A stretch of 55,792 nucleotides of DNA from Micavibrio sp. (GCA_019634145.1 JAHQVU010000030.1:1-55792); one strand, 5' to 3'; counted from the stretch's first letter, positions 44,717 through 53,349 are shown. Numbers and translations: made by a program. The notes: generated by a model from the sequence alone, not told the origin.

Positions 44717-45364
44717 CACACTGCCCGAATAAAAATACCAGCCCAGCCCTGTTAGGAAGAGCATATTGCCATACAGACCGTGCTCTATCGTGACAAGAGC
44801 AAGAGATTTGGTCTTTGAATAGGTCATGGCAAAAATCATACCGCCTAAAAAGCCCAAAGTTGGGGCAACAGGGTTGATGTAGAGCACGTGAGCATAGGCA
44901 AAAACTATGGCGCTGGCAAAAATCATACCGCGCCCCTCACCGAAAAAGCCGTGATAGCGCCGGAAAAAGAATGAGCAGAAGATAATTTCCTGCGGCAATG
45001 CTGAAAAGACAGGATAGAATACCATCAGATAGGGAATGAATTCAGGCCGCTGCATAGGCAGATAAAACATGAGCGCAGGATCATAGAAATAAATAAAAAC
45101 AACCATTCCGACCGAAGCAAGGGAAAAACGAAGCAAAACAGACTTGAGATTTTCACGCGAAACCGCTGCCCAGTTCCATATTTCTTTATAACCCTTCCAA
45201 TAGCAGATGCGCAGGATAAAAATTCCGTATGCGCACGCGCCCCAAAGGAACATAAACATGAAAGGCGCGTTCTTAGAGAGTATGATATAGCTGGGTAGTG
45301 CAATACAGAGCAGAAAGAACTCTATAAGTATGACTTTATTATTATTTAGTTTTGCTTGTAACAT
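44711..45364 (-). CDS. CPBP-family intramembrane metalloprotease
   Basis: The product is 217 residues with about six membrane helices. Family motifs in order: PQEIIFCSFFFRRYH (motif 1; the usual EExxxR has Gln before Glu here), FASAIVFAYAHVLYINP (FxxxH) and LALVTIEHGLYGNMLFLTG (HxxxN). CPBP (Abi/RCE1-like) proteins include bacteriocin-immunity and CAAX-type proteases. The first Glu of motif 1 is replaced, so activity is uncertain. It is divergent from the flippase gene. Confidence 0.82.
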   Translation of the reverse strand: MLQAKLNNNKVILIEFFLLCIALPSYIILSKNAPFMFMFLWGACAYGIFILRICYWKGYKEIWNWAAVSRENLKSVLLRFSLASVGMVVFIYFYDPALMFYLPMQRPEFIPYLMVFYPVFSALPQEIIFCSFFFRRYHGFFGEGRGMIFASAIVFAYAHVLYINPVAPTLGFLGGMIFAMTYSKTKSLALVTIEHGLYGNMLFLTGLGWYFYSGSVQ

Positions 45365-45444
45365 TCATTAGATATAAAGCTGTTTATCAAAAAATATAGG
45401 TTTTTATTTACAAAATCCATATTTTCTTTCACTAAGGACAATTG

Positions 45445-45546
45445 ATGGGTAATAAAATTTCAAACACTGAGAAAACTGCCAAATTTAAGGAATTCTCCAA
45501 TGCTTATTTACTTCATGCTGGCACTGCCATAGTATCCGCAGCTTGA
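45445..45546 (+). CDS. Possible 33-residue peptide upstream of the flippase gene
   Basis: ATG at 45445 follows AAGGA by 6 bases and reads 33 residues starting MGNKISNTEKTAKFKEFSN and ending HAGTAIVSAA before TGA at 45544-45546, 30 bp ahead of the flippase GTG. It could be a leader peptide, a small protein, or the remnant of an N-terminus. The evidence is the ribosome site and position only. Confidence 0.4.
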   Translation: MGNKISNTEKTAKFKEFSNAYLLHAGTAIVSAA

Positions 45547-45576
45547 ATTATCTTTTAAACTTAGGCAGGCAATGCT

Positions 45577-46839
45577 GTGATCTTGAAAATATTTGCATCT
45601 CCGGCTTTTCGCTCGCTCTTTCTTATGGGCATTCGCGCCTTTTCATTGGTGGCGAAATTCGTCCTGACCCTTTTTCTTGCGCGGTATTTAAGTTTTGAAG
45701 CCTTGGGCATTTATGGATTGATTTCGGCGGCGGCCATAATTGCGCCGTCTGTGCTGGGTTTTGGTTTTCCGATCACGATAACACGTAGTGCAGTCTATGA
45801 TAATATTAGCGAAATAACCGCTAAAATCTCCAATTATGCGCTTATTTGTTCGATTTTATATATTTTTGTGCTTATTTCTGCTCTGATTTACGGTTTTATG
45901 AGCGGGAATATGCTGCTGGCATTGCTCACTCTTGCAATTATTGCCCTTGAGCACCTTAATCAAGATGCGTACGCTCTATTTTTAAACCTTTCCAAGCCCA
46001 TTTCATCGAATATTTTGCATTTTATGCGCTCTGGGCTATGGATTGTGCTTTATATTGGTGCGGCTTTAATATCGGAGGATTTTAGGAATCTGGAAGCCGT
46101 GTTTATCTTCTGGCTGGCGGGAAATGCGACGTGTTTTGCCGGCGGGCTTATTTTGATGAAAAACTGGCCTTGGAAGGCGCCGCAAGTCACCAAGCTTAGA
46201 GAGTGGTTTTTTACGACATTCAAAACATCGCGAACAATCTATATGAATGGACTAGCCAATTCGGCGGGAACATATATTGACCGCTATATCATTACCTTCT
46301 TCCTTGGGCTCGAGCTGACAGGGGTGTATGTCCTGTATTGGTCGGTCTTCAGCGCGCTGATGAATTTGATCCGTACAGGCATAATTCAACTTAACCGCCC
46401 GAAACTGGTTAAACATTTCCGTGAAAAGTCCACCGACTATAATCATGTTTTGAAAAAAACACTCCTTAGTGCTGGGGGAAGCGCTCTGGCACTAGGCATT
46501 GCGGCGGCGGGATTTCTCTATCTTCTCCTGCCCTATCTTGATAAACCACTGGCGATGGAGTGGTATCCCCTTCTTTTGCCGATTACGGGCGCTTTGTTTT
46601 TGTTCATTATTGCCGAAGTTCTGGGGCTGATTTTCTATAGTCAACACAAAGATGGCCTGACTTTACGTACCAGTCTGACCCAGTTATGCATAGCGGCAGT
46701 TTTAAATATGGCTTTAATCCCCTTTTTCGGGCTCTGGGGTGCGGCAATTGCCCTTGCCCTTACCGCAATGTGTCTTATAGGTGTTGAATTTTTCTATGTA
46801 AAAAAATATAACCTTCTTCATAAAGGGCGCCCTTCATGA
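45577..46839 (+). CDS. Wzx-like polysaccharide flippase
   Basis: The product is 420 residues with about 12 predicted membrane helices, starting with FRSLFLMGIRAFSLVAKFVL and ARYLSFEALGIYGLI. It belongs to the MATE/MOP polysaccharide-export superfamily and would flip lipid-linked sugar units across the inner membrane. A GTG start is used. It is followed by two left-handed-helix acyltransferases that would decorate the same glycan. Confidence 0.88.
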   Translation: MILKIFASPAFRSLFLMGIRAFSLVAKFVLTLFLARYLSFEALGIYGLISAAAIIAPSVLGFGFPITITRSAVYDNISEITAKISNYALICSILYIFVLISALIYGFMSGNMLLALLTLAIIALEHLNQDAYALFLNLSKPISSNILHFMRSGLWIVLYIGAALISEDFRNLEAVFIFWLAGNATCFAGGLILMKNWPWKAPQVTKLREWFFTTFKTSRTIYMNGLANSAGTYIDRYIITFFLGLELTGVYVLYWSVFSALMNLIRTGIIQLNRPKLVKHFREKSTDYNHVLKKTLLSAGGSALALGIAAAGFLYLLLPYLDKPLAMEWYPLLLPITGALFLFIIAEVLGLIFYSQHKDGLTLRTSLTQLCIAAVLNMALIPFFGLWGAAIALALTAMCLIGVEFFYVKKYNLLHKGRPS

Positions 46840-46865
46840 AAAAATTATTTAACTATGCATTTTAG

Positions 46866-47513
46866 TTGTTTCTGGCTCTTATGCCCAGCGCGATTAAGCG
46901 CTTTATCTATAATAAATTTCTAGGCTGCGATATTCATCCCACGGCTAAGATCGGATTTTCCTATGTTCACGCTCAAAAAATTGTGATGGGCGCGCATTCG
47001 AAAATCGGCCATTTGAATATCATTCGTAATTTGGAGCTTTTCGAAATTGGAGAAAGCTCAGTACTGAAGTATAAAAATTGTATCAGCGCTCTCCCCTTAG
47101 GCAGCGATAAACATTTTCGCCACAACACTGACCGCAATCCCTCTTTTATCTTGGGTGGTCATGCAAGTATCGTTAAAGGGCATTATTTTGATTGTTGTGA
47201 CCAAATTAAAATCGGTAATTATGTAACCCTTGCTGGTCATGGTACTTCATTTTTTACACATGGTATTAATATCGATGAAAATCGACAAGATTGCGCGCCG
47301 ATAAAAATAGGACATTATTGTATGATTGGCTCTTGCTGTGTTATCACCAAAGGCGCGGTCTTGCCTGATCAATCGCTTTTGGCCGTTGGCTCTGTTTTGC
47401 ACAAACCTTTCACCGAGAGCTTTACACTTTATTCCGGTGTTCCAGCCAAAGCTGTGAAGGCTCTTAACCCTGAAGGTAAATTTTTCCATCGTGAATATGG
47501 CTATGTTCCTTAA
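46866..47513 (+). CDS. Hexapeptide-repeat acyltransferase
   Basis: The product is about 210-215 residues with left-handed beta-helix hexads: HPTAKIGFSYVHAQKIVMGA, KIGHLNIIRN, IKIGNYVTLAGHG, IKIGHYCMIGSCCVITKGAV, and the typical end SGVPAKAVKALNP. His in TLAGHGTSFFTHG is a likely catalytic residue. It would acetylate a sugar of the surface glycan. Start is TTG at 46866 or ATG at 46881; there is no clear ribosome site, so coupling to the gene before is likely. Confidence 0.85.
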   Translation: MFLALMPSAIKRFIYNKFLGCDIHPTAKIGFSYVHAQKIVMGAHSKIGHLNIIRNLELFEIGESSVLKYKNCISALPLGSDKHFRHNTDRNPSFILGGHASIVKGHYFDCCDQIKIGNYVTLAGHGTSFFTHGINIDENRQDCAPIKIGHYCMIGSCCVITKGAVLPDQSLLAVGSVLHKPFTESFTLYSGVPAKAVKALNPEGKFFHREYGYVP

Positions 47514-47613
47514 TTGAAAGAAAACAATGTGAAAAAGTTAAATAAAGGGCGTTTTTGTTCATATTATTCATCTCCTGCAAAATCTTATCGGCGATGATAT
47601 TATTTCTATCAAG

Positions 47614-48060
47614 GTGCGTTTAATCTTGTTAAAATTTCTTGGTAATACGTTTGGGAATAACACTAAGATCTTAAATGGATGCCATATTTTAGGTGGCAAG
47701 CTTAAAACCAGCAAAAATGTTTTTATAAACCGCAATTGTTATTTTGATTTAACCGGCTGCGTCTACTTTGAGGACAATGTCAGCGTGGGTCACGGCGTTA
47801 CTTTCATTACAGCGTCTCATATTTTAGGCCCTTCTGAAAATCGCTCTAACCACGTTGTCAAAGGCCTTATTTCAAGCAAAGATATCACCGTTAAAAAAGG
47901 CGCATGGATCGCGGCGAATGCGACTATACAGCCCGGTGTTACGATTGGTGAAGGCGCGGTCGTGATGACGGGAGCTGTGGTGACCAAAGATGTCGCGCCC
48001 AATACGCTGGTTGCAGGCGTTCCCGCCAAATTGATCAAAACCCTTGATGGCGCAGCTTAA
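47614..48060 (+). CDS. WcaF-like hexapeptide-repeat acyltransferase
   Basis: The product is 148 residues of left-handed beta-helix: KNVFINRNCYFDLTGCVYFE, DNVSVGHGVTFITASH (with catalytic-type His), KKGAWIAANATIQPGVTIGE, GAVVMTGAVVTKDVAPNTLV and AGVPAKLIKTLDG. This is typical of the WcaF/maltose-O-acetyltransferase group. The GTG at 47614 is the first usable start in a frame that is open further upstream. It shares its stop (TTAA) with the convergent pseudouridine synthase gene. Confidence 0.85.
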   Translation: MRLILLKFLGNTFGNNTKILNGCHILGGKLKTSKNVFINRNCYFDLTGCVYFEDNVSVGHGVTFITASHILGPSENRSNHVVKGLISSKDITVKKGAWIAANATIQPGVTIGEGAVVMTGAVVTKDVAPNTLVAGVPAKLIKTLDGAA

Positions 48061-48749
48061 AACTCCGCCTCATCCCTGAATGTTATCGCCTCACCGCCAT
48101 TGGGATGGCGGATGGTGAGGGAAAGCGCGTGGAGCAGCAGGCGCGGTGCGGCGCCCAGCGCAGCGTCGTGAGCGTAGAATTCATCACCCAAAATTACATG
48201 GCCGCGGCTGGCGGCATTCGGTAAATTTTTCACATGCACGCGCAGTTGGTGCGAACGCCCTGTAAGCGGGGTTAGCTCCAGCAAGGTTGTATTATCCGCC
48301 CGCTCCAGCACGCGCCAGAGGGTTTTTGCGGGGCGGCCATGCTCAAAGCAGACTATCTGCATCGGTCTACGATCCCAGTCGCAGCGTAGGGGCAGATCAA
48401 TCTCGCCTTCCTCCCCTTCCACTTCGCCAAAAATTCGGGCGATATAGGTTTTTTTCGCGTGTTTACGCTCGAATTGCAGCCCTAAATGCCGCTGCGCGGC
48501 TTTATTGCGGGCCATGATGAACACACCCGATGTCTCCATATCCAAGCGGTGAACGAGTAAGCTTTCCGGATATTCTTCCACTACGCGCGATTGCAGGCAG
48601 TCGGCATGATCTGCGGCCCGTCCCGGAACGCTGAGCAGCCCTGCGGGCTTAGACAGCACCAGAAGATCCGCATCTTCGTGCAGTACCCTCAGCGGCGCGC
48701 TTGGCGGCGTATAGGTAAAAGGTTTTGGTGTGGTCGGCCAATCAAACAT
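48057..48749 (-). CDS. RluA-family pseudouridine synthase
   Basis: The product is 230 residues. It carries the catalytic motif SLLVHRLDMETSGVFIMAR (HRLDxxTSG, Asp nucleophile) and TPLTGRSHQLRVHV, and has no S4 domain. It converts U to pseudouridine in rRNA and/or tRNA. The short S4-less form matches RluA (23S U746 and tRNA U32) rather than RluC or RluD. It follows the Y-family polymerase by 32 bp on the same strand. Confidence 0.92.
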   Translation of the reverse strand: MFDWPTTPKPFTYTPPSAPLRVLHEDADLLVLSKPAGLLSVPGRAADHADCLQSRVVEEYPESLLVHRLDMETSGVFIMARNKAAQRHLGLQFERKHAKKTYIARIFGEVEGEEGEIDLPLRCDWDRRPMQIVCFEHGRPAKTLWRVLERADNTTLLELTPLTGRSHQLRVHVKNLPNAASRGHVILGDEFYAHDAALGAAPRLLLHALSLTIRHPNGGEAITFRDEAEF

Positions 48750-48781
48750 GAACAGAGTTATAGCGCCTGCTCGCGCTTTTG

Positions 48782-50077
48782 TCAGTCTTCAAATTCCTCG
48801 CGTCCAGGCACACGGGTAAAGGCGATTTTGGTGCCGACATAACCGGCTGCGGTTTTCGGGCAGCTGCCGATCCGCACCGCGCCGCCACCAAATTTTCGTG
48901 AAAGATCGTCTATCGCGGTAGAGAGCGCCGTGCTTTTAGCCGCAGTGCTCTTTTTCGCAGGCGTTTCAATCGCAAACAGATCAAGAGTGACATCTTTGGG
49001 CTCGTGTAAGTCATGAATCAGGATTGAGACCTTCTTAAGGCGGGTAGGGCGCATATCCCACAGCATTTTCTGCCACAACGTCTCAAGCGCTTTGACAAAG
49101 GTAAAATTATCCTGCGTCGGTGAAAAGCTGATATCATCACTCCAGCCATACCCGTTCACATCACGCACACTCAGCGCGAATTTTCGTGCATATAGCGCGT
49201 ATCGGCGCAGGCGGGTTGCGGCCTTTACGCTCAATTGCCGCGCCATCTCATAAGCGGCCTCCGGCGGACGGTGCGCGGGGTCGAGCACGCGAGAGTGGCC
49301 GACCACGCGTTTGGTCGTTTCCTTATCAGGAATTTCATAGCCGTGCAGGCGATACCAGAATACCTCTCCAGCCACGCTGCCCCAGATGCGGCGTGCATGT
49401 TTAGGGGTAAGATTCCAGAGCTGTTCGATGGTGGTTACGCCGCCGCGCACAAGCCGTCTATTCATATTTTGGCCGATCCCTGTTAAATCCCTGAGGTCGA
49501 GCGCGAAAAGCCTGTCCTTATAATTTCCCGGCTCGAGAACGGTGAGGCCATCAGGTTTTTGCATATCGGTCGCGATTTTCGCCAGATACGCATTAGGCGC
49601 GATGCCGATCGAGCATTTCACCCATTCACCGACATTCTCGCGCAATCCCTGCTTAATCTTGCGAGCCAGCGCCACGGCGTTTTCACGAATGCGCTCTGGC
49701 CCCAAAAGCTCGCATGAAGCCTCGTCAATCGAGCAGATTTTGGACACAGGGATGTGGCTGCCGACCTCGTCAAATACGCGGTGGTGATATTCGACATATT
49801 TATCATGACTGGCCAGCACCAATTGTAAATCGGGACACATTTTCTTAGCCTCATAGATCTTTGTCCCTGTCTTAATGCCGTACGCTTTGGCCTCGTAAGA
49901 GGCGGCGATGGCACACGTGCTATCGGTCATCATCGGCACAACGGCCACAGGCTTACCGCGTAAATGCGGATTATTCTGCTGTTCAACGCTGGCGAAGAAA
50001 GAGTTCAGATCGAGGAATAGCCAATTGAGGCTGTTCACCGGTTTGAACTGCGTAGGAGAAGAATCGTTTTTTGTCAT
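48782..50077 (-). CDS. Y-family DNA polymerase (DinB-like)
   Basis: The product is 431 residues. Catalytic acidic residues: WLFLDLNSFFASVEQQ (Asp), and SKICSIDEASCELLG (Asp-Glu of SIDEA). It has the CAIAASYEAKAYGIKTGT fingers, GIAPNAYLAKIATDMQKPDG, and the LTGIGQNMNRRLVRGGVTTI helix-hairpin-helix thumb, then a C-terminal little-finger domain. Translesion synthesis is its expected role. It differs from E. coli DinB in fingers and C-terminus, and seems to belong to a separate alphaproteobacterial group. Confidence 0.88.
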   Translation of the reverse strand: MTKNDSSPTQFKPVNSLNWLFLDLNSFFASVEQQNNPHLRGKPVAVVPMMTDSTCAIAASYEAKAYGIKTGTKIYEAKKMCPDLQLVLASHDKYVEYHHRVFDEVGSHIPVSKICSIDEASCELLGPERIRENAVALARKIKQGLRENVGEWVKCSIGIAPNAYLAKIATDMQKPDGLTVLEPGNYKDRLFALDLRDLTGIGQNMNRRLVRGGVTTIEQLWNLTPKHARRIWGSVAGEVFWYRLHGYEIPDKETTKRVVGHSRVLDPAHRPPEAAYEMARQLSVKAATRLRRYALYARKFALSVRDVNGYGWSDDISFSPTQDNFTFVKALETLWQKMLWDMRPTRLKKVSILIHDLHEPKDVTLDLFAIETPAKKSTAAKSTALSTAIDDLSRKFGGGAVRIGSCPKTAAGYVGTKIAFTRVPGREEFED

Positions 50078-50145
50078 GACTTCAGATTAAGACGATTCCT
50101 GAAAAAGAGTCAAGAACAAAAGGGGAACAAACAGTGTGTTATTTT

Positions 50146-51195
50146 TTATTTTGTCTTAGCCGCAGATGGCGCGGGCGCGGCGGCGACCTGATTACGACCA
50201 TTGTGCTTGGCGGTGTAAAGCGCGGCATCGGCGCGTTCGATGAGCTGATCAACCTCTTCACCGATCACATATTCAGCCAAACCGCCCGAAAGCGTAATGC
50301 GCCCCAAAACATCACCGGTATTACGATTGACCAGCTCTTTACCTTGCACGACTTTACGCAAATTATCGGCAACCTTCATCCCACCATTCAAGTTGGTCTC
50401 GGGAAGAAGAATTGCGAATTCCTCGCCGCCATAGCGCGCAGCAAAATCACGTCCCTTAACACCGTCCGTCAAAGTCTTGGCGACAAGGCGCAAAACCTGA
50501 TCGCCGACCTGGTGGCCGTAATTGTCGTTAAAACTCTTAAAGTGATCGATATCCATAAGCACAAGGGTAAAGGTCTCGCCCTTGGTTTTAGCGTCTTCAA
50601 TCACACGCTGGATCTCGACATCAAAAGCCTTACGGTTGGCAAGGTTGGTCAGACCATCGGTCAGAGCCTGCTTTCGCACAGCTTCCAGATCGCGTTGCAG
50701 CTCTTCCATCATGCGCGAAGAGCGCTCGAGCTCCTCTTCGAGCTGGAGGTTATGCTTGATCATATCATGGGTACTATCGAGCATGGTGTTGAGTGTGGCG
50801 CGGATTTTTTCCGGCGCGCCTTCATGAGAGAGCAACTCACTGGCTTCATTCAAAGCTTTACCATAGCCGCTGGCGGCAATCGTAACCCCACTGACTCGGC
50901 CTGACATCTCGGCGATGGTTTCCTGAATTTTCTGTCCGGCGCTGCGAACGCGCTCATTATCTTTAGAGCGGCTCAAGAAACGCTGATGCAGCTCTTCACA
51001 GCGCTCATCAGTGATCTTTTGCTTATTGGCGGCCATAATGTCGATTGCGCGCACGACCTCGGGGCTAGAGGCAGCATAATACACATACCAAAGCTCATAG
51101 TTCTGGGGAATAGGAGAAATATCTTCTTTTTCTATTCTCTCTAAGACCTGTTTGGCAAATGCCTTTGACTTTTCTTTAGAATGTAAATATTGCAC
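50146..51195 (-). CDS. Diguanylate cyclase with helical N-terminal domain
   Basis: The product is 349 residues. Residues 1-165 are helical (including PIPQNYELWYVYYAASSPE, a motif common in alphaproteobacterial cyclases) with a coiled coil at about 145-175. The cyclase domain has LTDGLTNLANRKAF, LMDIDHFKSFNDNYGHQVGD and an intact RYGGEEFAILLPE. The place of the RxxD inhibitory site reads KGRD, so product inhibition is doubtful. A GTG start is used. It has no membrane helix, so the stimulus is probably internal. Confidence 0.93.
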   Translation of the reverse strand: MQYLHSKEKSKAFAKQVLERIEKEDISPIPQNYELWYVYYAASSPEVVRAIDIMAANKQKITDERCEELHQRFLSRSKDNERVRSAGQKIQETIAEMSGRVSGVTIAASGYGKALNEASELLSHEGAPEKIRATLNTMLDSTHDMIKHNLQLEEELERSSRMMEELQRDLEAVRKQALTDGLTNLANRKAFDVEIQRVIEDAKTKGETFTLVLMDIDHFKSFNDNYGHQVGDQVLRLVAKTLTDGVKGRDFAARYGGEEFAILLPETNLNGGMKVADNLRKVVQGKELVNRNTGDVLGRITLSGGLAEYVIGEEVDQLIERADAALYTAKHNGRNQVAAAPAPSAAKTK

Positions 51196-51327
51196 GTTAC
51201 GAACTTGATTTATTTTAAAACTACTCAGTTATATTATTGCAGGCATACGCCTAGCGATAAAGGAAAATATATCATCCAAGGTCTAAAATACTCTTAAGGT
51301 TGAGAATATAAATAAATTTTCAGAAAA

Positions 51328-52404
51328 TTAGGTGCCTAACATTTGTGAATTAAAGCGCATTTGCGAGGGTGGCTCGTGATTGAAAACAGGAGCGGCATCA
51401 TTTTGCGCAGCCTTGTTCAACACCGCCAGTCCCTGCTTTGTCATGCCAATATCATAAGGAGCAGGCTTCTGTATTTGCTGCACAGGCGGAAGAGCCGCGA
51501 AATAATCGAAATAAGGCTGATTGGCAGGTGCGTCCGTTTTCATCTCGGCCAATCTGGCTTGTATATAGCCTTCATTTAGAGGGCCGTTGGTTTTCGCATC
51601 AAAATCCTGATGATTTACGCCATAGGTCTGCGCTGTTTGCAGCGTGGCTTCGTTGTTGTCCTTCATGCTTAAATGGTGATTAAGCTCGCAATCAACGGCA
51701 TTTTGTGCATTGTTAAGCGCTATCATTTCAGGGTGCTGATCAAGAGGTTTATAAACATTATTCAGCATTTCGACCGCATCTTTGCCCTGTAGCTGCGCGA
51801 TATAGTTTTGATTGAGGCCATGTGATGAGCCGGGTTGTTGTTGTGCGCCCGCTGGCGGCGCCATAATTTGCACGACGCACTCGGCAAGTTTTGCTTTTTG
51901 ATCCTTATTGAGCGTTGGCTTCATAGCCGCCTGCACGTCATACAGGGCGCTGGCAACATTGACTCCTACACCGCCGGTGGCCAATGAGCCACCCATCAAG
52001 CTAAAGGCATCTGTGCCGGATTGAGCTTTGAAGGTGTTATTGACCACACCCATATCCATTTTACAATCGGCAGCCGCTTGTTTCATAGCTGCGCCAACTT
52101 GATTTTGAACCTGCTGCTGTTGCGCGGCGAACTGGCATTTAGCCTCTTGGATCTGGCCTATGGCCTGCATCCCCTGCGCTTGCGAGCCTATATTTGCCGC
52201 TGCATTGCCGCCTGCGGCATGCACATTAGTGGCTGTGACGTTATTGAGGACGTTGTTGCCGCATAATTTGGAGATTGTACCGGAGATTTGGGCCGTGGAA
52301 AAAGCATTGCCAAGCATATCCACAGACGCTGAGCAAGCCCTTCCGCCAATGGTTTTATCGGCGGGCGCTCCAAAGCTGTCATATCTGCGGGTGTCTTGGG
52401 TCAT
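51328..52404 (-). CDS. Hypothetical Gln/Ala/Asn-rich protein
   Basis: The product is 358 residues, with no signal peptide, no membrane helix and no family I recognise. The first third is rich in Ala, Asn, Gln and Gly (NVHAAGGNAAANIGSQAQGM, FAAQQQQVQNQVGAAMKQAA) with five Cys residues spread through the chain. The remainder is helical with a GGSLATGGVGVNVASALYD stretch and ends in QMRFNSQMLGT. GGAGAAAT before the ATG gives a solid start. The composition recalls structural or secreted substrate proteins, but no function can be given. Confidence 0.65.
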   Translation of the reverse strand: MTQDTRRYDSFGAPADKTIGGRACSASVDMLGNAFSTAQISGTISKLCGNNVLNNVTATNVHAAGGNAAANIGSQAQGMQAIGQIQEAKCQFAAQQQQVQNQVGAAMKQAAADCKMDMGVVNNTFKAQSGTDAFSLMGGSLATGGVGVNVASALYDVQAAMKPTLNKDQKAKLAECVVQIMAPPAGAQQQPGSSHGLNQNYIAQLQGKDAVEMLNNVYKPLDQHPEMIALNNAQNAVDCELNHHLSMKDNNEATLQTAQTYGVNHQDFDAKTNGPLNEGYIQARLAEMKTDAPANQPYFDYFAALPPVQQIQKPAPYDIGMTKQGLAVLNKAAQNDAAPVFNHEPPSQMRFNSQMLGT

Positions 52405-52565
52405 ATTTCTCCGTCATTACAGTACTATGAAAAGTATATGCGGCCTTTATTAACAATTCGTAAGGATTTGTATAATTTTCATAATTATTTTACTTTGCAA
52501 ACACATAAGGCCTTTGATCGATTTCTGTGAATGAAGATATGTATAATGGTGTTTTTCAAATTTAA

Positions 52566-52581
52566 GCAAGAAAATTCTTGC
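52566..52581. promoter_or_regulatory. Perfect 7-bp inverted repeat at the rpsF promoter
   Basis: GCAAGAA-AA-TTCTTGC overlaps the -35 region of the proposed rpsF promoter. It could be an operator; no T-run follows. Confidence 0.35.
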
Positions 52582-52606
52582 CTTTCTCGAGTCTATGCGC
52601 CATATT
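52578..52606 (+). promoter_or_regulatory. Probable promoter of the rpsF-rpsR-rplI operon
   Basis: TTGCCT (52578-52583), 17 bases, then CATATT (52601-52606). The start would fall near 52613, about 57 bases before the rpsF ATG. Confidence 0.45.
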
Positions 52607-52621
52607 GCGCCCCAATCATAA

Positions 52622-52663
52622 CCTCGCTGACCGCAATAGGGCGCTCAGCAAACCCGAGAGGAG
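52622..52663 (+). promoter_or_regulatory. Candidate S6:S18 autoregulatory leader
   Basis: In the rpsF leader, GCTGA (52626-52630) pairs with TCAGC (52645-52649), and CCTC (52622-52625) can pair with GAGAGG next to the ribosome site GAGGAGG. ACCG and GGGCG lie in the apical part. Known S6:S18 leaders combine a helix with a CCG element bound by the S6-S18 dimer; whether this is one is inferred from place and shape. Confidence 0.4.
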
Positions 52664-52669
52664 GCCAAT

Positions 52670-53041
52670 ATGGCTACATACGAAACCGTGTTTATCGCAC
52701 GGCAAGACCTTACGGAAGCGCAGGTCAAAGACCTGACATCAGCTTGCGAAAAGATCATTGTCGATCAAGGCGGTAAAATTCTTAAAACTGAATATTGGGG
52801 TCTAAAGACTTTCGCTTACAAAATCAACAAAGCGAAAAAAGGCCACTATACTCTAATCGAATCAGATGCACCTGGTGCAGCCGTGATCGAGCTTGAGCGC
52901 GTTCTTCGCATCAATGAAGACGTTGTACGCTCAATGAACATCCGTCTGGACGAGCCAACTGAAGGTCCATCAGTTATGATGAAAAAATCATATGATGACC
53001 GCGATGATAGCAGTAATAAAAAAGAGAAGGAGGCCGCATAA
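52670..53041 (+). CDS. rpsF: 30S ribosomal protein S6
   Basis: S6 binds the central domain of 16S rRNA together with S18. The 123 residues begin [20 protein letters not shown] and contain [20 protein letters not shown] and [14 protein letters not shown], all typical. A charged tail (KKEKEAA) ends the chain. GAGGAGG stands before the ATG. Its stop overlaps the start of rpsR by one base (TAATG). Confidence 0.97.
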   Translation: MATYETVFIARQDLTEAQVKDLTSACEKIIVDQGGKILKTEYWGLKTFAYKINKAKKGHYTLIESDAPGAAVIELERVLRINEDVVRSMNIRLDEPTEGPSVMMKKSYDDRDDSSNKKEKEAA

Positions 53042-53346
53042 TGTCAACCGCTGAAATCCCAACAACAAAGCGTCCTTTCTTCCGTCGCCAGAAAAGCTGC
53101 CCGTTTACGGGTCCAAAAGCACCGGCGATTGACTGGAAAGACACAAAAACTTTGAGCCGATACATCTCAGAAGGTGGCAAGATTGTACCTAGCCGAATCA
53201 CAGCTGTATCACAAAAGAAACAACGCGAACTTGCAAAAGCTATAAAACGCGCCCGTTTTATGGGTCTGATGCCTTATGTCCGCAGCGAAAGCGAAGCGCC
53301 ACGCTCACCACGTCCGCCTCGCAAATTTGATAATAAGGAGACCTAA
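53041..53346 (+). CDS. rpsR: 30S ribosomal protein S18
   Basis: The product is 101 residues. The core [40 protein letters not shown] and [20 protein letters not shown] is typical S18. It is about 20-25 residues longer than E. coli S18, mostly by a C-terminal Arg/Pro-rich tail ([13 protein letters not shown]). It is translationally coupled to rpsF and 3 bp ahead of rplI. Confidence 0.97.
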   Translation: MSTAEIPTTKRPFFRRQKSCPFTGPKAPAIDWKDTKTLSRYISEGGKIVPSRITAVSQKKQRELAKAIKRARFMGLMPYVRSESEAPRSPRPPRKFDNKET

Positions 53347-53349
53347 GAC

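Noticed and set aside
50134-50904. 256-residue plus-strand frame over the diguanylate cyclase gene
   Set aside because: The minus-strand reading has intact GGEEF and metal motifs, so the antisense frame is a by-product.
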